Origin: Endocalyx cinctus
Lineage: Eukaryota; Ascomycota; Sordariomycetes; Amphisphaeriales; Apiosporaceae
Reading direction: 5' to 3'
Length of the DNA stretch: 64,000 nt
NCBI GenBank assembly: GCA_001600455.1
Contig: BCKC01000007.1
Location: 239,394 to 303,393, forward strand
Part shown: positions 36,698-48,845 of the stretch, piece after piece
Numbering within the stretch: position 1 is the first letter of the stretch
Layout: each line of letters starts with the position of its first letter
Translations under genes and position numbers: made by a program
Notes under the pieces: model-generated
The model's input: only the letters and a program-made list of their open reading frames with translations
Databases searched by the model: none
What the model was told of the DNA's origin: nothing

Positions 36698-39600
36698 CTA
36701 CTTCCGATTGATAGGCGCGGTAACATCCCGTTCCACGTAAAGCTGGCCGTACAAATCCGTGACATCAACGAAGACCCTCAAGGCACTAGCCACGTCTGCA
36801 TCACCCAGAAGCGTCTCCAAGCGCTCGAATGCTCTATCCAAGCCTTCCCTCTCGTACTCTGCCATCCACATAATATTGTTTTTATTTTCCCGCTCGCTCT
36901 TCGCATCCGCAACGATCCCTTGTTGAGAGAGATGGAACTCGGGAAAATTGACCGAGTTCAGGTTTCCTTCCATAGCATCGCGAGCAACAGACCCGTAGTC
37001 GTTGTACATCCGACACATGCTCGCGAGATGACGGCACATATCCTCGCAGACGTAGGCTGTGCGCTGATTCCCGTAGATGCCCAGAGGCGTGTCTGAGATG
37101 AGGCGACTGAAAAACACGAATGAAAAGGGACATGACGAGTGATCTGCGGACGTGCTGCGGACCCAGTTGTAGAATGTACGTTTTGGGTCCTGAAGGACTC
37201 GTGTCGGCAACTTGTCTCGAACGGCTCCATTGCCGCTGCCACTACCGTTCAGCCCGGAATTCTTCGAGTTCTGCTGTTCGGGGCAGCCGTTGGATGCGGA
37301 CTGTTGGAGAACAAGTAATCGGTTGTCTGCCGCTTGCTTGACGTGTGCGGTGAGAAACGTCTTTAATTCGGCGTAGAGAATCGACTGCAGCCATGGATGG
37401 CTGGAGCTCATGGCAGAGTGGTTCGATAAATAATCGACAAAGCGGCCAAGGGAGGCTTTGAAGTCCTCAGCGGCGAGTGTTTCGGCGACCGTGGTGTCGT
37501 GGCCGTTGAGATGAGCACCGTTCGAAGACCCAGTCTTGTTGCAGAGCTCATCTATGACTGACGTGGCAGCATTGTAATTCGCGTTAAAGTACCGTGGAAT
37601 GGTCGATTCCATATAGTTATCGACCTGGTAAACCAGGATCGACAGTTGAATCATTTCACATGTCGCTGAGACAGTGATCGAACTTCCGTGAATTATATTG
37701 CACACTGCCCAGATCAAGGGTGTGAATAGTTTATACTTATGATCTTTCTTTGCATCATCGGGAAATATATCCAGCCTCTGGGTTTGAAGAAAACGGAACA
37801 AGTAGCAGGCGGTGATCTCTGCCAAGCGTAGCATGTACGGTTCCGCTTGTGAAAGGAGTGGAGTCCGTTCCAGAAGCTTTCTAGCACTTTGGATACCCAT
37901 GACAGTTTTCTCGTGAATAGGGGGTAGCTGGAGCTCCGGGTGTTTCTCGGAAGGTGGAAGTGGAGTGGACATTGCCGCTACACAATACGACTCCGAGAGA
38001 ATATCTGCAGAATAGGAGACCTTTTCAATCCATAGGTAGTGTCCATTTCTCCACTTAACCTTGTTGATCTCGAGATATTCTCTACCGCGGTTGATGCTTG
38101 ACAGTACGGTTTCGTCCTGAGGGAAGTAACTGAGTCGCGATAGCGATACCAATGCTAACACGGCATATGCTGTGACTTCGCAAATGTCATCCCAAGATCC
38201 GTTCGGATTTTGAGATGATAGGATTTGGGACAAAATCTGGAGTGACAAAAGGGGCACTTGATGGTCCAAATGTGGAGCCTGCTCGAGAAACTTTCCCCTG
38301 AACGAAGCGTCTTCCATCCGGCAAGACATCAACCGAAAAGCCTGCGAAAGAAGCATCATCCAGTAGAAATGATGGTAATGCTGTTGAAATTATGTGAGTT
38401 AGTTGATTTCCCAGGGCGCCAGTGTGGTATGCACTCACCCATTTTTCATTCACCTTACCACAAAATGCCTGATTGCACACAAAGTTCGCAGCTTTAACAA
38501 TTTGTGGAACGTATTGAGTAGCATCTTCTCTCTCCAGGAGACATATCAACACGTTGCAGTTCGCGCTGAAGCTCGGGTTTCTCTCTCCTTGGTAAGTTCT
38601 AAAGTGGTCTTTGCACTCAAAGGTCCTGAGCATCGGCTCGACGTCCACGCTTTCGCCCAGGTAGTGAAGTGTTGAAATGGCCTTGGACGTGTCGTCGACA
38701 TCTGGGAGACTATATGGAGCTGATGGTACATAGAATAAGTTTATGATCTATCAACCAGCTCAATATCAAGAACAATCTTACAGAATCCTACAATACCCCC
38801 ATTGAGGGCTAAAGATTGTTTGATGAAATTCCTGATTGAGGCTGATTCCATATCACCGAAACTAATTCCAGAATATGCAAGTGTTGTGACAACCTTTGAA
38901 TTAGTATGATACTATTGTCAGCGTCTCTCTGTCTGTTATTACTTATTGGAATCCGTGTTTAAAAACTTACCCAAGTTACCTTGAACACATTTGCAGGCCA
39001 GGCGCTAGGAACACCACCACGTCCTTTGGCCTGGCTCAAAGTCTTTCTCAGGTATTTCTCCGCGGCAGTATCCCAAGTCGTGACATTCATCAAGTAGGCA
39101 GCGGTCGATGAAGGTGAACTGAGCATGGACCCATTTTCATCTCGCCAACGCTTGACTCGATCAAAGTCGATATGGCCAATAAATGCTTCCAAAGAGTAGT
39201 GTAGCGTACACGGAGCTTCATATATACTGTCTTTTGGCAGCCTATTCATTTTGGACTGGTATAGAGCCTTCAAGTCGTTGAGACTTGGGAAGTCAAAAGA
39301 AACTCCCTCGGCTTCGAGCATGGAAATATGCTTGAGAACTAGGATCTCGAAGCCAACCTGATCACTCGAAGCCGTATCCCAATTACGAAGAAGCCGCTTT
39401 AAGGCATTCTCCGCCTTGAAATCTTGTGCCTTCCATTCAAAATTATCTGGGTGCACCTTGATATGCTTCTTGAGGGCCAGAAGCGAGGCTGCAGTGTTTA
39501 ATATACCGTCGACATCAGATCTATACGACTCCCAGCCGCCTTCTGGCTGCTGTCTACTGACCACAAATTCAAAGCACTCGGGAAACAGCCACTCTCTAGA

Positions 39601-39762
39601 TGAAGTATCGGGAGACCTGATCATAGATAGCCATGCTGTATCGTATATTGAGGCTGACTGAAACGGTTGTGCTTCCCCTGATTCGCACTCCACTGCAATA
39701 CTCTTCACAAGGCCTTGGGCCCGATCACTAAGGTTTAATGACATAATCGAAAAATTGTTCAA
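36698..39762 (-). CDS. Bifunctional copalyl diphosphate synthase / diterpene cyclase (CPS/KS-type)
   Basis: Four exons (39762-38971, 38893-38782, 38719-38439, 38380-36698), all GT-AG, total 2868 nt, 955 aa, the usual size of fungal two-domain diterpene synthases. The class II domain carries DVDD (308-311, in SLPDVDDTSK), which protonates GGPP to make copalyl diphosphate. The class I domain carries DNYME (649-653) where gibberellin-type ent-kaurene synthases have DEFFE, and NDYGSVARD (855-863) as the second metal-binding motif. Early blocks SIYDTAWLSMI and QPEGGWESY are family hallmarks. Both active sites look intact. The enzyme makes a cyclic labdane-related diterpene (kaurane, pimarane, aphidicolane or phyllocladane type are all possible); the stereochemistry and product cannot be read from motifs. 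It is the core gene of the cluster running to about 59 kb. Confidence 0.95.
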
Positions 39763-40973
39763 ATTCCGAATATGGACGACTCTAGTAAGATCTGAAAGAG
39801 AATATCAAGATAGAAGGATCAGGGCGTGTGAAGATGTAGACCTCTACAGACTACAGCATGTACCTGGTTCAATGGGCAGCACAGAAGCGATCTGCCGGCT
39901 CAGACCTGCCGTAGATGATAGTGGCATGATATCACTGTATCTTCAGTGAGAAATCCTTCCTGAACTTCCTTATATCAATGCTACTATGGTTACGGGCGAA
40001 AGAAAGGGGCCCTGGTCAAGTACCAGTGGAACGCGCTAACCCAGTGTGTTTTACGTTTTTTTTTTTTTTTTTTTTTTTTTTTTTGGCATATATTCATCAA
40101 GATGCACTAATAAATGACAAGAAAATTATACAGAAAAATACCCTGGCCTCACGTGGTACCGGCCCACGGTACATTGGACGTGATACGGACCCTCCCGGGA
40201 AATACTCCACGTCCAGGATGATCGATAAGAACCACGCATATGTCAGCAAACTCTGGGAGCTCGGATAAGACGGGGACAATGGTCTTACGAAGTGTGCAGA
40301 AAATATAATGCATCGACAGTTCGAGTCACAACTGGAATGGTTTTGATGATGGTGCCAGCGGCGGTGGGTACCAGTAATAGTGGTGCTTCCACAGGGCATA
40401 TGAAGCGAGAGAGGCAAGAATGGTTATTGAAGTATGGAACATGAACACTGGCTCCACAAGGTACCTTAAAATAACGAAGGTAGGGTAGTATTACATAGTA
40501 GACCGACTGGCGTTCCTCTGTCACTAACAATTCCATTACGAGGTAACAACTCAATTGCGAGTTAACAATCGAGTGCATTGTGGTGTGGGGTACTCCAGGC
40601 CTGAAGGATCCCAAGGTTGTACTAAGGGACATGCCAAGAGGGTTAGAAAAATATAACGAACACTGAGAATTGAATTGGGCAGGTGGAGGGACAACGAGTC
40701 GGGGATGTCGGGGAATCAGGTGGGCAGGCAGGATTACGCATTCCTCGTCTCGTAGGTGAGATTATTCAGGGGTACAACATTCACACATACTGAGTAACAG
40801 CAGGTGAATTTTTACCAAATTGGTAGTTTTTCTCAGGCCCAAGGCCGCTAGGTTACGCGTCAACGCAGAGTAATTGCAATAAATTTCATCCGATCTCAGG
40901 CACCGTGAAAATAGGCCCGGTCTACACGACGTCATGAAATACACATAGCGAGTGATCTTACACAGGTCTATCA
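39763..40973. other. Spacer between diterpene synthase and P450
   Basis: 1.2 kb between two minus-strand genes, so it carries the promoter of the diterpene synthase and the 3' UTR of the P450. A run of 28 T lies at about 40057-40084. A TATA-like TGATATAAGG (minus strand) lies near 39970, about 200 bp before the ATG. No gene seen. Confidence 0.4.
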
Positions 40974-42730
40974 TTAAAATGGACATGTACCGTCCTGCCT
41001 CCTCCTAGCAAGCATCCGCTGCCAGGGCCAAACAAAGAGGAATTCGTGCATCTCCAAATTTGCCGGCCTTCCGCCGGACCCCTTCAAGAATTGGAAGTCA
41101 TACTCTGTAAGTAACTTAATGAAGAGCATCTTGATAATCAAGCTCGCGAAATACCGGCCCGGACATGCATACTTGCCGTATCCAAAATTCAGTGCTACTT
41201 GGTCCTGCGCATACGAAAACTGAAACTCCTTCTTCTTGTTCGCGTCGCCCTCAGCTACCAAGGATGCGCGATAGCTCCGCAGTCCATCGTACTGTGTTGG
41301 GTTAGGCGTATATTCGGGGTCATTCTCAATAGCGTATATGGGTAAGCATGTATATGTATCCTTGGGAACGTGTATGCCATTCTCAAATGTGTACGGCTCC
41401 TTGAATAGTCGCTTTAGACCAAGAGTCGTCGGCGGTGAGAGCCTCTGAGACTCACGGAGCACGCTATCGAGTTTGTAGAGGCGGTTGTATGGGTCATTCC
41501 ATCCTTCTGGGCTGCATATGACATCCTCAATCTCCAAGCGGAGTTCCGTGACTAGATCAGGGTTGTCTGTGAGATCGTAGAGTACATTTACCATCCGGAG
41601 CAGCATGGTATGCACCGAGGCAAGGGCTAATAGCACCTCTGTGTGCGCAATGTTATCAATGCTTCGATCGCGGCCCTTGGCTAACGCTGCCAACCAGCCG
41701 AGCACGTTGAAATCATCGGTGCCGACTTCTGGACTCCAGGATTCCTGATCACTCCTTTTGAGTAACTCGTTGATCTTGGGACTTAGGAGTTTTTTCGCCA
41801 TGGCGATATATCGTCGACCATCCCAAGAGGAAGGGAGAAAGCGGACGAGGACTGGACGCACCCATGCTGGAAACAGCCTGAGAATGACAATAGTTTTGAA
41901 TACTATTGGGACCAAGGTTAGCATTCCTAAATAACCAATATGCCGGCACGAAGCTTAGAGATAAGGCGCCTCATGGGGGCCTCAACAGTTCTAGAAAACC
42001 ACAAGACTTACAGCTCTCGGTGTAGTTGACCGCAATATCCAGCCATACGGGTTCATGACAGAACTCGGGGCCCACGATAGCTTGTGCACTGAGCCTTGCG
42101 GCTAACTTTCCGAACGCCTGGTAGGGTTGAAACTCAAACCAATCGGATGTTTCTGGTGGAAACAGATCATTTATACATGCCTTGAGCTCTGTCTCTAACC
42201 GCGGTGTCATGGCACCAAGCTGTGGTGTGAGCTTGCGTTGAACGATCGTGTGATGGAGTCGGCTTCCGAGGATGAAATCCAGGCCGGTATATTTTCCAAG
42301 CAAGTCATGCTCTAGGGCACCGTACGAACTCGCGATCGTAGATGGTAGAGTGGATAGCTCGGAGAGGACAGATTTGGGCAGGACAACTATGTTGCCTTCA
42401 TTTCGTATGAGTTGGAAGGTTCCGTTCTTGAACTATACTAGACGACTTAACATGTGAGCGTCCAGATGGGGGTTTGGAGGACGGGGGTATATCGGGAGAG
42501 CCTACCTTTTGGTATCCTTCCGTAATTAAATTTCTTGATTTCAGTGCAAAGGCCAAATTAAGCATAAACCGCGGCACTGGGAATGGGGGTATACCAATGA
42601 CGGGATGTTTCCCATGCTTCTCGAAGAGTTTACGATTCAGCAGAATGCCAACGGGATAGTAACATAGAGCAAGAAGTAGTATGGCCTGCCACCCGAGGAA
42701 AGGAATATGAAAATCTGCAGAAATCATCAT
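40974..42730 (-). CDS. Cytochrome P450 monooxygenase (diterpene cluster, P450-A)
   Basis: Exons 42730-42506, 42432-42012 and 41902-40974 join to 1575 nt, 524 aa. An N-terminal membrane anchor (LGWQAILLLALCYYPVGILL) places it in the ER. The heme-binding loop is FGYGKYACPGRYFAS with the axial Cys at 462. The K-helix ExxR is in VLRESQR and the PERF-like region is YDGLRSYR. The I-helix reads LLALASVHTMLL, lacking the usual AGxDT, as in fungal gibberellin-type P450s. The C-terminal MHEFLFVWPWQRMLARRR also fits those families. It is transcribed toward the diterpene synthase and probably oxidises its product. Intron phases (0 then 1) and exon 2 length (421 nt) match the other two P450 genes of the cluster. 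Confidence 0.93.
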
Positions 42731-44281
42731 GCGTGGAGTATGTTATTCACGAAGGTGAATCCAGAAGCGATTGAGCAATTTTCAATCTCAATTACCGCAA
42801 GGACGGCTGCCTTTCTAGCGAAAGTGAGCAGACGTTGCTATACATAGCTAAGAGCACACATCTTAACCTCAACGCCTCAACGCGGGCATGCCCATTGGTG
42901 AAAATTGGCCGTAACGTGCTTAGGTAGATAACATCTCATCACATGTAACGGTAGTAGATAATATTTAGGTGACAGTCTATGATGCAGATTCCAGCAGTTG
43001 AGCCCGCAGTGGGTATCAAATTAAATCTGGTAGCAGATTTTCATGAAATCAATACAGGCCGACTTCTCCCATACGCGAGAAGAGCATGATGTGGTATTCA
43101 TTGGTTGTATCGGCTCTTGAGAGTACGGGTTTGGTTTTGGGTGATCTTGCGAGGAAGGGTTTGGTTTTGGGTGACCTTGCGAGGAAAACGTTAGAGCGGC
43201 GTGTAAAATTGTAGTATACAGTACATTACTCTACCACAATGATCGGACTGACAGGATCAAGTAGCTTAGATCCCGTTTCCCCGGCTCGCTCCGTTGTTAC
43301 AAGGGGGGGGGGGCATGAATCATCACTCCAGGGATATTTAATAATATCATGGGCGATAACGCGATTGGCCTACGAATTGTTATTATAATTATATACTATG
43401 AACACTTCTCCATCGATACTGTCACCCTACCATCGGGAATCCTTCGCATATTACTAGTGTACTTGGCATTAGAAAAACCCGTCTCTCGCTCCACCACTGA
43501 CAACGACCGTAGCCCTATTATTCTCCGTGGTATTGCACACAATCCGCAGCAAAGCTACGTGCCATTTACTGCACCGACGTTAGTGTCGAGCATGCGGCGC
43601 AGCCGTTGCCGGTGTATCAATATCAGCCACCGTGCCATGAAGAATCCTTCCGCGGACATCATCGTCTGACTTGGCAAAAGTATTTCGCTATTGCAACATT
43701 CCAAAACCCCGCACACTTGTTTGGGGGGGTGAAGAATTTCGAGGAAAGATACAAATCTAGAAGGCGGCCTGCAATAAAATCCTTTGACGGGTAAGCATAT
43801 TAATTGGTATAGTAGCGATACTAACATGAATGTAAGACGGCGTCTTACACTCCAAGATATAGTTATGCGAGGTTAGAATATGCGAAAGGATATGAAGTTG
43901 GTCCTTGGGCTTACATGGCCCCCCGACCCCTCATCCTTGCGTCCGCTGTACGACCGACAAACGCTGATCACATAAGGTTTCACGGGTGAAATCACAGGAT
44001 GGATGCTCTTATCTAAAACATGTTCTATCTATTTGCCTTTTTACAGTCCAGCGATACGAAATATATTATTTACAGGCGATGAATATCAGTTGCATCCGTT
44101 ACATATCAAACTTTTCAATAGATAATTACCTCCTTCATAGAACGGTGTCATCTGCGCCAGAGAACCCCCACACCCCCAATCCCTATTCCATCCGTTGTTG
44201 GCATGGTATGCATCAACAAGCCAGGGATCGATGTCTGTACTTGTAGGTTCATTAGCAGTAGAAACTCTTCCGTAGCTGTAA
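42731..44281. other. Intergenic, P450-A promoter side
   Basis: 1.55 kb with a 30-bp tandem duplication (43127-43186) and a G run at about 43302-43313. Open frames at 43349-43827 on both strands are unsupported. Contains the P450-A promoter and the 3' end region of the rhodopsin-like gene. Confidence 0.45.
43127..43186. repeat. 30-bp tandem duplication
   Basis: Two adjacent 30-bp units (43127-43156 and 43157-43186), each starting GGGTTTGGTTTTGGGTGA, differ at one base (GATC versus GACC). About 0.4 kb upstream of the P450-A start codon. Confidence 0.9.
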
Positions 44282-45826
44282 CTATTCCTGTCTTCGTTCG
44301 TTCACAACGCTAACCCCGTGCGTTACCTCGATCCTCTGCGGTACGACGTGAGCCAGCTCAATGCCGTCCGGGTCGTCGCCACTGATGCATTGAACCTCTT
44401 GATCCCCCTTGCCTGGCCATTGCTCATGGCGTAACTCGACTGAAGAGCCATTTTCGGGGTCACTTGTTAGATCCTTAGTCTTTTGTGATTTTTGTGAGCG
44501 CCTGCTTTCGTTGCTTCTGATGCTGAGAATCGAGCGGACACTGCGAACGATTGACTCAGGCCCTCGACCACCGCTTAACAAAGGGCCGTAAGTAGGCAGA
44601 CACGCGGCGATGATAGATACGTTCGGTTCAATCATCTTCCAGATGAAGATCTTATCTTGTTGATCTACAAGTTGCCTTTTAGCTATAACCTGAATTGTGG
44701 ACGAATGGGGGCAGGTATTTTTCGGATAATTACTTACTGACGAGGTTGTTATTGTTCACAATCGCCCTGATGGATTGATTAAGGTAGATCAGCCGAACAA
44801 TAGCGGTGACAACGCAGCTATCATGACATAATCGATTAGAATTAGGATTTTTCAAGGGTTTGAACAGTAGTTATACTCACAAAGATCCTAGCCAGAAAAT
44901 CAGTGACACTTCGATTTTTCGCTTGAAGCTCATGTGCAATCGAGATATAACGGGCAGTGGGAAGACCAGAACAAGCAAATCGAGTGCGATGCTCGAGCCT
45001 ACTTGGGCTACTCCAACGGGCGCAGGGGGAAAGCGGAATTTCGGTCCACCATGGATGGCGGAAGAGATGGGATCGGCCTCTACCAGAAACAACTATAACG
45101 TCGGTAAGTTTAAGTGCTCGCGCCGTCGGAGGCATGAAGGGCGACAGCTTACTAGAAAGAAGAGTAGGCCCCAGATAGAAACGACTGTGATAGCGATCCA
45201 GACAGCTATTGCGAAGGGTCTGGTCTGAAAGACGCGCTTATAGAAGAGGAGGATAGATATTTTGACTGTCGTTAAAGGCACCTGAACGACGAGTGCGCTC
45301 ACCCATAGCAACTAGATCAAAATAGACCGTTAGTCCTGCATCGTAAGTCGCTAGGTAAACTGATAAAATGGTTGAAAGGTCGCTGATGAGCGAATACTCT
45401 CACTTACAATGGAAATTATGAAGTTTCCTGTCTTGGCATCGACTTTGTAGTAGTTAACACCCGAGAGCGCAGCGCTCACCCAGACGTGGATCGCAATAGC
45501 CAGTGTTCCGAGCTTTTGTTCGACGTTAGCGGCCTGTTTTGATATATAGAATTTCCCTAGGATTGCTTTACCCATGCTATAATAAGCCAGAAGTCATCCC
45601 ATCCCGCCTTGTGGGTACTTCTGCGGCGGGCGAGGAATCTGAGGACAATCGAAATCGCCGATAATAGGGGAAAGATAACCGAAACAACTACGAGCGCCGT
45701 GGTAATGGCCGATGGACTTCCATCCTGCCTGACTTGAAGGGTAGACATGTTCTCTCGCATATAATATCGAAAGGTGCCCAAGATCAATAATGCCGGAACG
45801 AACGACGTGAATGGCGTCGAGTGCAA
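44282..45826 (-). CDS. Fungal rhodopsin-domain 7-TM membrane protein (SAT4/PTH11-like)
   Basis: Multi-exon gene. Exon 1 contains TALVVVSVIFPLLSAISIVLR then KAGWDDFWLIIAW, the conserved W-D-D-x-x family motif. Further exons give LLWVSALVVQVPLTTVKIS, LLFYKRVFQT, WIAITVVSIWGLLFFL, the DLLVLVFPLPVISRLHMS helix and CVVTAIVRLIYLNQSI, then KIFIWKMIEPNVSIIAACLP before a hydrophilic Ser/Arg-rich cytoplasmic tail of about 100 residues. About seven membrane helices. Start may be 45826 or an internal Met at 45760 or 45748. The family includes PTH11-type putative receptors and many uncharacterised members that are often found in secondary-metabolite clusters. Here it sits between P450-A and the methyltransferase; its ligand and role are unknown. 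I did not fix every exon border. Confidence 0.8.
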
Positions 45827-46867
45827 AGTGAGATGATGAAAGTTGAAATGCTAAATGTGGTGTAGTGGGGATTTCTTATACTAGTAAACGTAAGCCGTTA
45901 CTCACAATTTGTCTGAGGCACCCATTGCCTGTTCTTAATTCTGCAATAGCTTATCAGCTGCTGACCTGCCTCCCAACCGGGGCCCTATCCCCCTTCTCGG
46001 TCGCATTCCTTTCTAGTTGGCCAGCGTGTCGTATCTCCAACACGCCAAGGCTTCGCAAATTCAGAATCTTGGCCTGTAGGCTACGCCCATGGAGCGTAAC
46101 CCACGTGGTTTATTATCCGTCAAATGTTCTTGATCGAACGTTTTCGAAGTTTAAATGTATTCTTCTCAATCGATCGGGCGTTGTGACAAAAAGACGTCTA
46201 CATCTTACTCGGGAGGTGAGCTTACAGGTTTGCTGAAGATATTCCATAATTACCCATGACTTGCATCCGCTCCCGTCCTCTAGTTTTAGCACCCATGGCT
46301 CGCCTTAGAGGCCATCCATAGTGTATATCAGAAAGATTGAGCTGCCTAGACATACGGTTCTCTTTTAAATTTAAAATTTTAAGGGAATTTTACCACCATT
46401 TCCCAGCGTACCTTCACCATATTACCTAATAACCTACTTCTTACAATATTTACAGTGTATTCATTACGGTCTATACTTAAGTACTTGAGTATATTATGGT
46501 GGTAAATAGTATAATAGTAAAAACATAGTTGTACGCGGAAAACGTAAAATCTAAGTAACGGTTAGTACGCTATAAATATAGTGGGAGGTACGCTGTAAAT
46601 ATGGTGGTAAAAGTATCCTAGAAAAAAAGAATCGAAATCCTACCTAGGTAGATTTATTTAAAATCAGAGTGGCGGGCAGCATGTAACGCTGTGTTGAGCC
46701 ATACAAGTATCTACGATTTTATGCATGTCACCATCCGTACATATAACAGCCCAGTGAAAAGCAGGCTGCAAGCCCCTTCTTTCCCCCTCACCCGACAAGG
46801 GAAAATCGCAAACACTCCTGTTTCTCTACTCTCCCGCCTCATTCTTACGTCTCTCTACCATTCAAAC
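45827..46867. other. Divergent promoter between rhodopsin-like gene and methyltransferase
   Basis: 1 kb between divergent genes. It contains an imperfect direct repeat (GGTACGCTATAAATATAGTGG-like units at about 46563-46606) and a CCTAGGTA palindrome near 46641. No gene seen. Confidence 0.4.
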
Positions 46868-47895
46868 ATGGCTCCTCAAGATGATGGCTATGTCTTCAAT
46901 CGAAGTTACCTGGACAATAATCGGTACGTGTTTTATTATCATCTGGTAGTTCTTCAGACCATCCTGGAAGCTGACAAGTTGGCCCTTGAAACTACCGTAG
47001 GCTCAATTTGATGCACTATCATTGGACTAAGGACTATGGATACCTTCTTAATCCCAAGATCCCGACCGAAAGGGAGAACCTACGGGTAGCAGACGTCGGT
47101 TGTGGAACAGCGTGAGTACCCCGGACCTTTCAAGACCATGTGCCAAGCTGAATTGACGGACTGCGTCGCCTAGGATTTGGCTTCTGGACTTGTATGATCA
47201 GCTACCCGAATCAACACAATTTGTCGGACTGGATATCTCGTTCGACGGCGCAATGCCCCTTTCCACCCTGCCTCCCCGAATCACTTTTCAAAACTGGAAC
47301 GTGAAAGATCCCGTTCCGGAGGAGCTCGTCGGTACCTTCGACATTGTTAACCTCCGATTCTTTGTATTTGTTCTACAAGAGCACGAGCTTTCAGACGTCG
47401 TCAAAAGACTTATTCAGCTGCTGAGTAAGTTTTGTATTCGCTCATTCTCCGGTCCTGGGATGTTTGACTGTGCTGACGAATACATGCCGTACGACAGAGC
47501 CCGGCGGGTATCTGCAATGGATTGAGTCTGACAACGAGACTGTCGGGGTGAAGCCAGAGAAGGAGGGGACTAGCTACGAAGGTCTCAACACGCTTTTCGA
47601 CTTCCTGAGATCACTGGGTCCGACCCTAAATCCGAAATGGATTAAAGGAATCCCCGACGTCTTCAAGGAGTGTGGTCTAGTTGACGTCGGTGACGATCGT
47701 CGTACCACCCCCCCTCATCGTGCGTGGCTGATGCATGAATGTGGTTTGATGATGCATGAAATCATTGCGAAGAAGTTGAAAAATAACGAGGCTCTCGCGA
47801 AAATGGAAACCTTATTGCCTCCAGCGCTTGCGGAGACTCGGAACGGCGCCTATTTGCACTCTGAAAAGATCGTCGTTTGGGGACGGAAGCCGTAA
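46868..47895 (+). CDS. SAM-dependent methyltransferase in the diterpene cluster
   Basis: Exons 46868-46923, 47001-47111, 47174-47424 and 47498-47895 join cleanly to 816 nt, 271 aa. The protein begins MAPQDDGYVFNRSYLDNNRL, then NLMHYHWTKDYGYLLNPKIP, the usual start of a fungal class I methyltransferase group. Motif I is RVADVGCGTAIWLLDLYDQL, motif II is FVGLDISFDG, followed by TFDIVNLRFFVFVLQE and LKPGGYLQWIES. The C-terminal YLHSEKIVVWGRKP is complete. It is shorter than the two TAM-type enzymes at the left of the window and a different subgroup. Located inside the cluster, it could O-methylate a hydroxyl or carboxyl introduced by the P450s; this is inference from position only. Confidence 0.88.
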
Positions 47896-48845
47896 GGTCG
47901 GTGTACCTTGGGACAGCCAGGTAGCATACAACTGTAATTATCAAAGTCCCGAAACTATCTGATCAGAGTCCTCAATCATCCCCTCTTGAGCCAGTCTATC
48001 GGTTAATTTCACTTGCCTTCCATATCATCTCAACATAAACTCTCAGCTAGGCGTGAATATAATACCCCACCTGGGTAATCAGTTCAGGGATTTGAATGAC
48101 TGATCAGTCGAATCGCTGAACCAATGGATATGTTAAAACATGACTCTCTCTTAACTAAGACTATAATTAGATAAATTGTCCACATTTCCCCCACCTGTAT
48201 CTGCAGAGACCTTGTATTGTGTATGGCTGTCATACTACTGTACCAGGCAGCCAGGGTAGGCGATCAATTAACGGATGGACGGGAGGAGTGCGGGCACTAA
48301 CGGTAGTGCGTATGTACACTTAAAGCCCCTCAACAGCGGGTGGGGGTGGTAGGGGGTGGTCAATATTACCTACGTATATGCCCTACCCAGACAGCCAGAC
48401 AACTTGGGCAGCCATTTAAGTACGGTGGACTGAGACGCTTCAAGAAAAGGATCAGCGAAGGATCACGGCTGCACGGCCTCCCCGACCGCTAATATGCGTA
48501 CAAGTATACTAGTGTAAGCTTATCGAGGACCCACTTTTCGAGATCACGCAATTTTTTCTCCTACTCCTCGTTCACTTTCGTTTTGCGTTGCATTCATTCA
48601 TTCACTCACTCAGTCAGCCAGGGTTTCGTTCTCTTCATTTCGGGATAGGTAGCGAATATTCATTGGATTGTTTTCGTCTTTTGTCTGTTCCCACTTGATT
48701 CATGCTTCCATGCCATGCAACCGTGATATTGTTCCTCATCCTCCAAATCCTCCAAAACGGTAGTAGTACGCGCGATGGATACCGTGCCGGATATTTCCTG
48801 TGCTTTAAACACGGTATTCTACATTGTTTACTCATGGTGTTCGAA
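47896..48845. other. Convergent spacer
   Basis: 0.95 kb between the 3' ends of the methyltransferase (+) and the MFS transporter (-). No gene seen. Confidence 0.5.
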
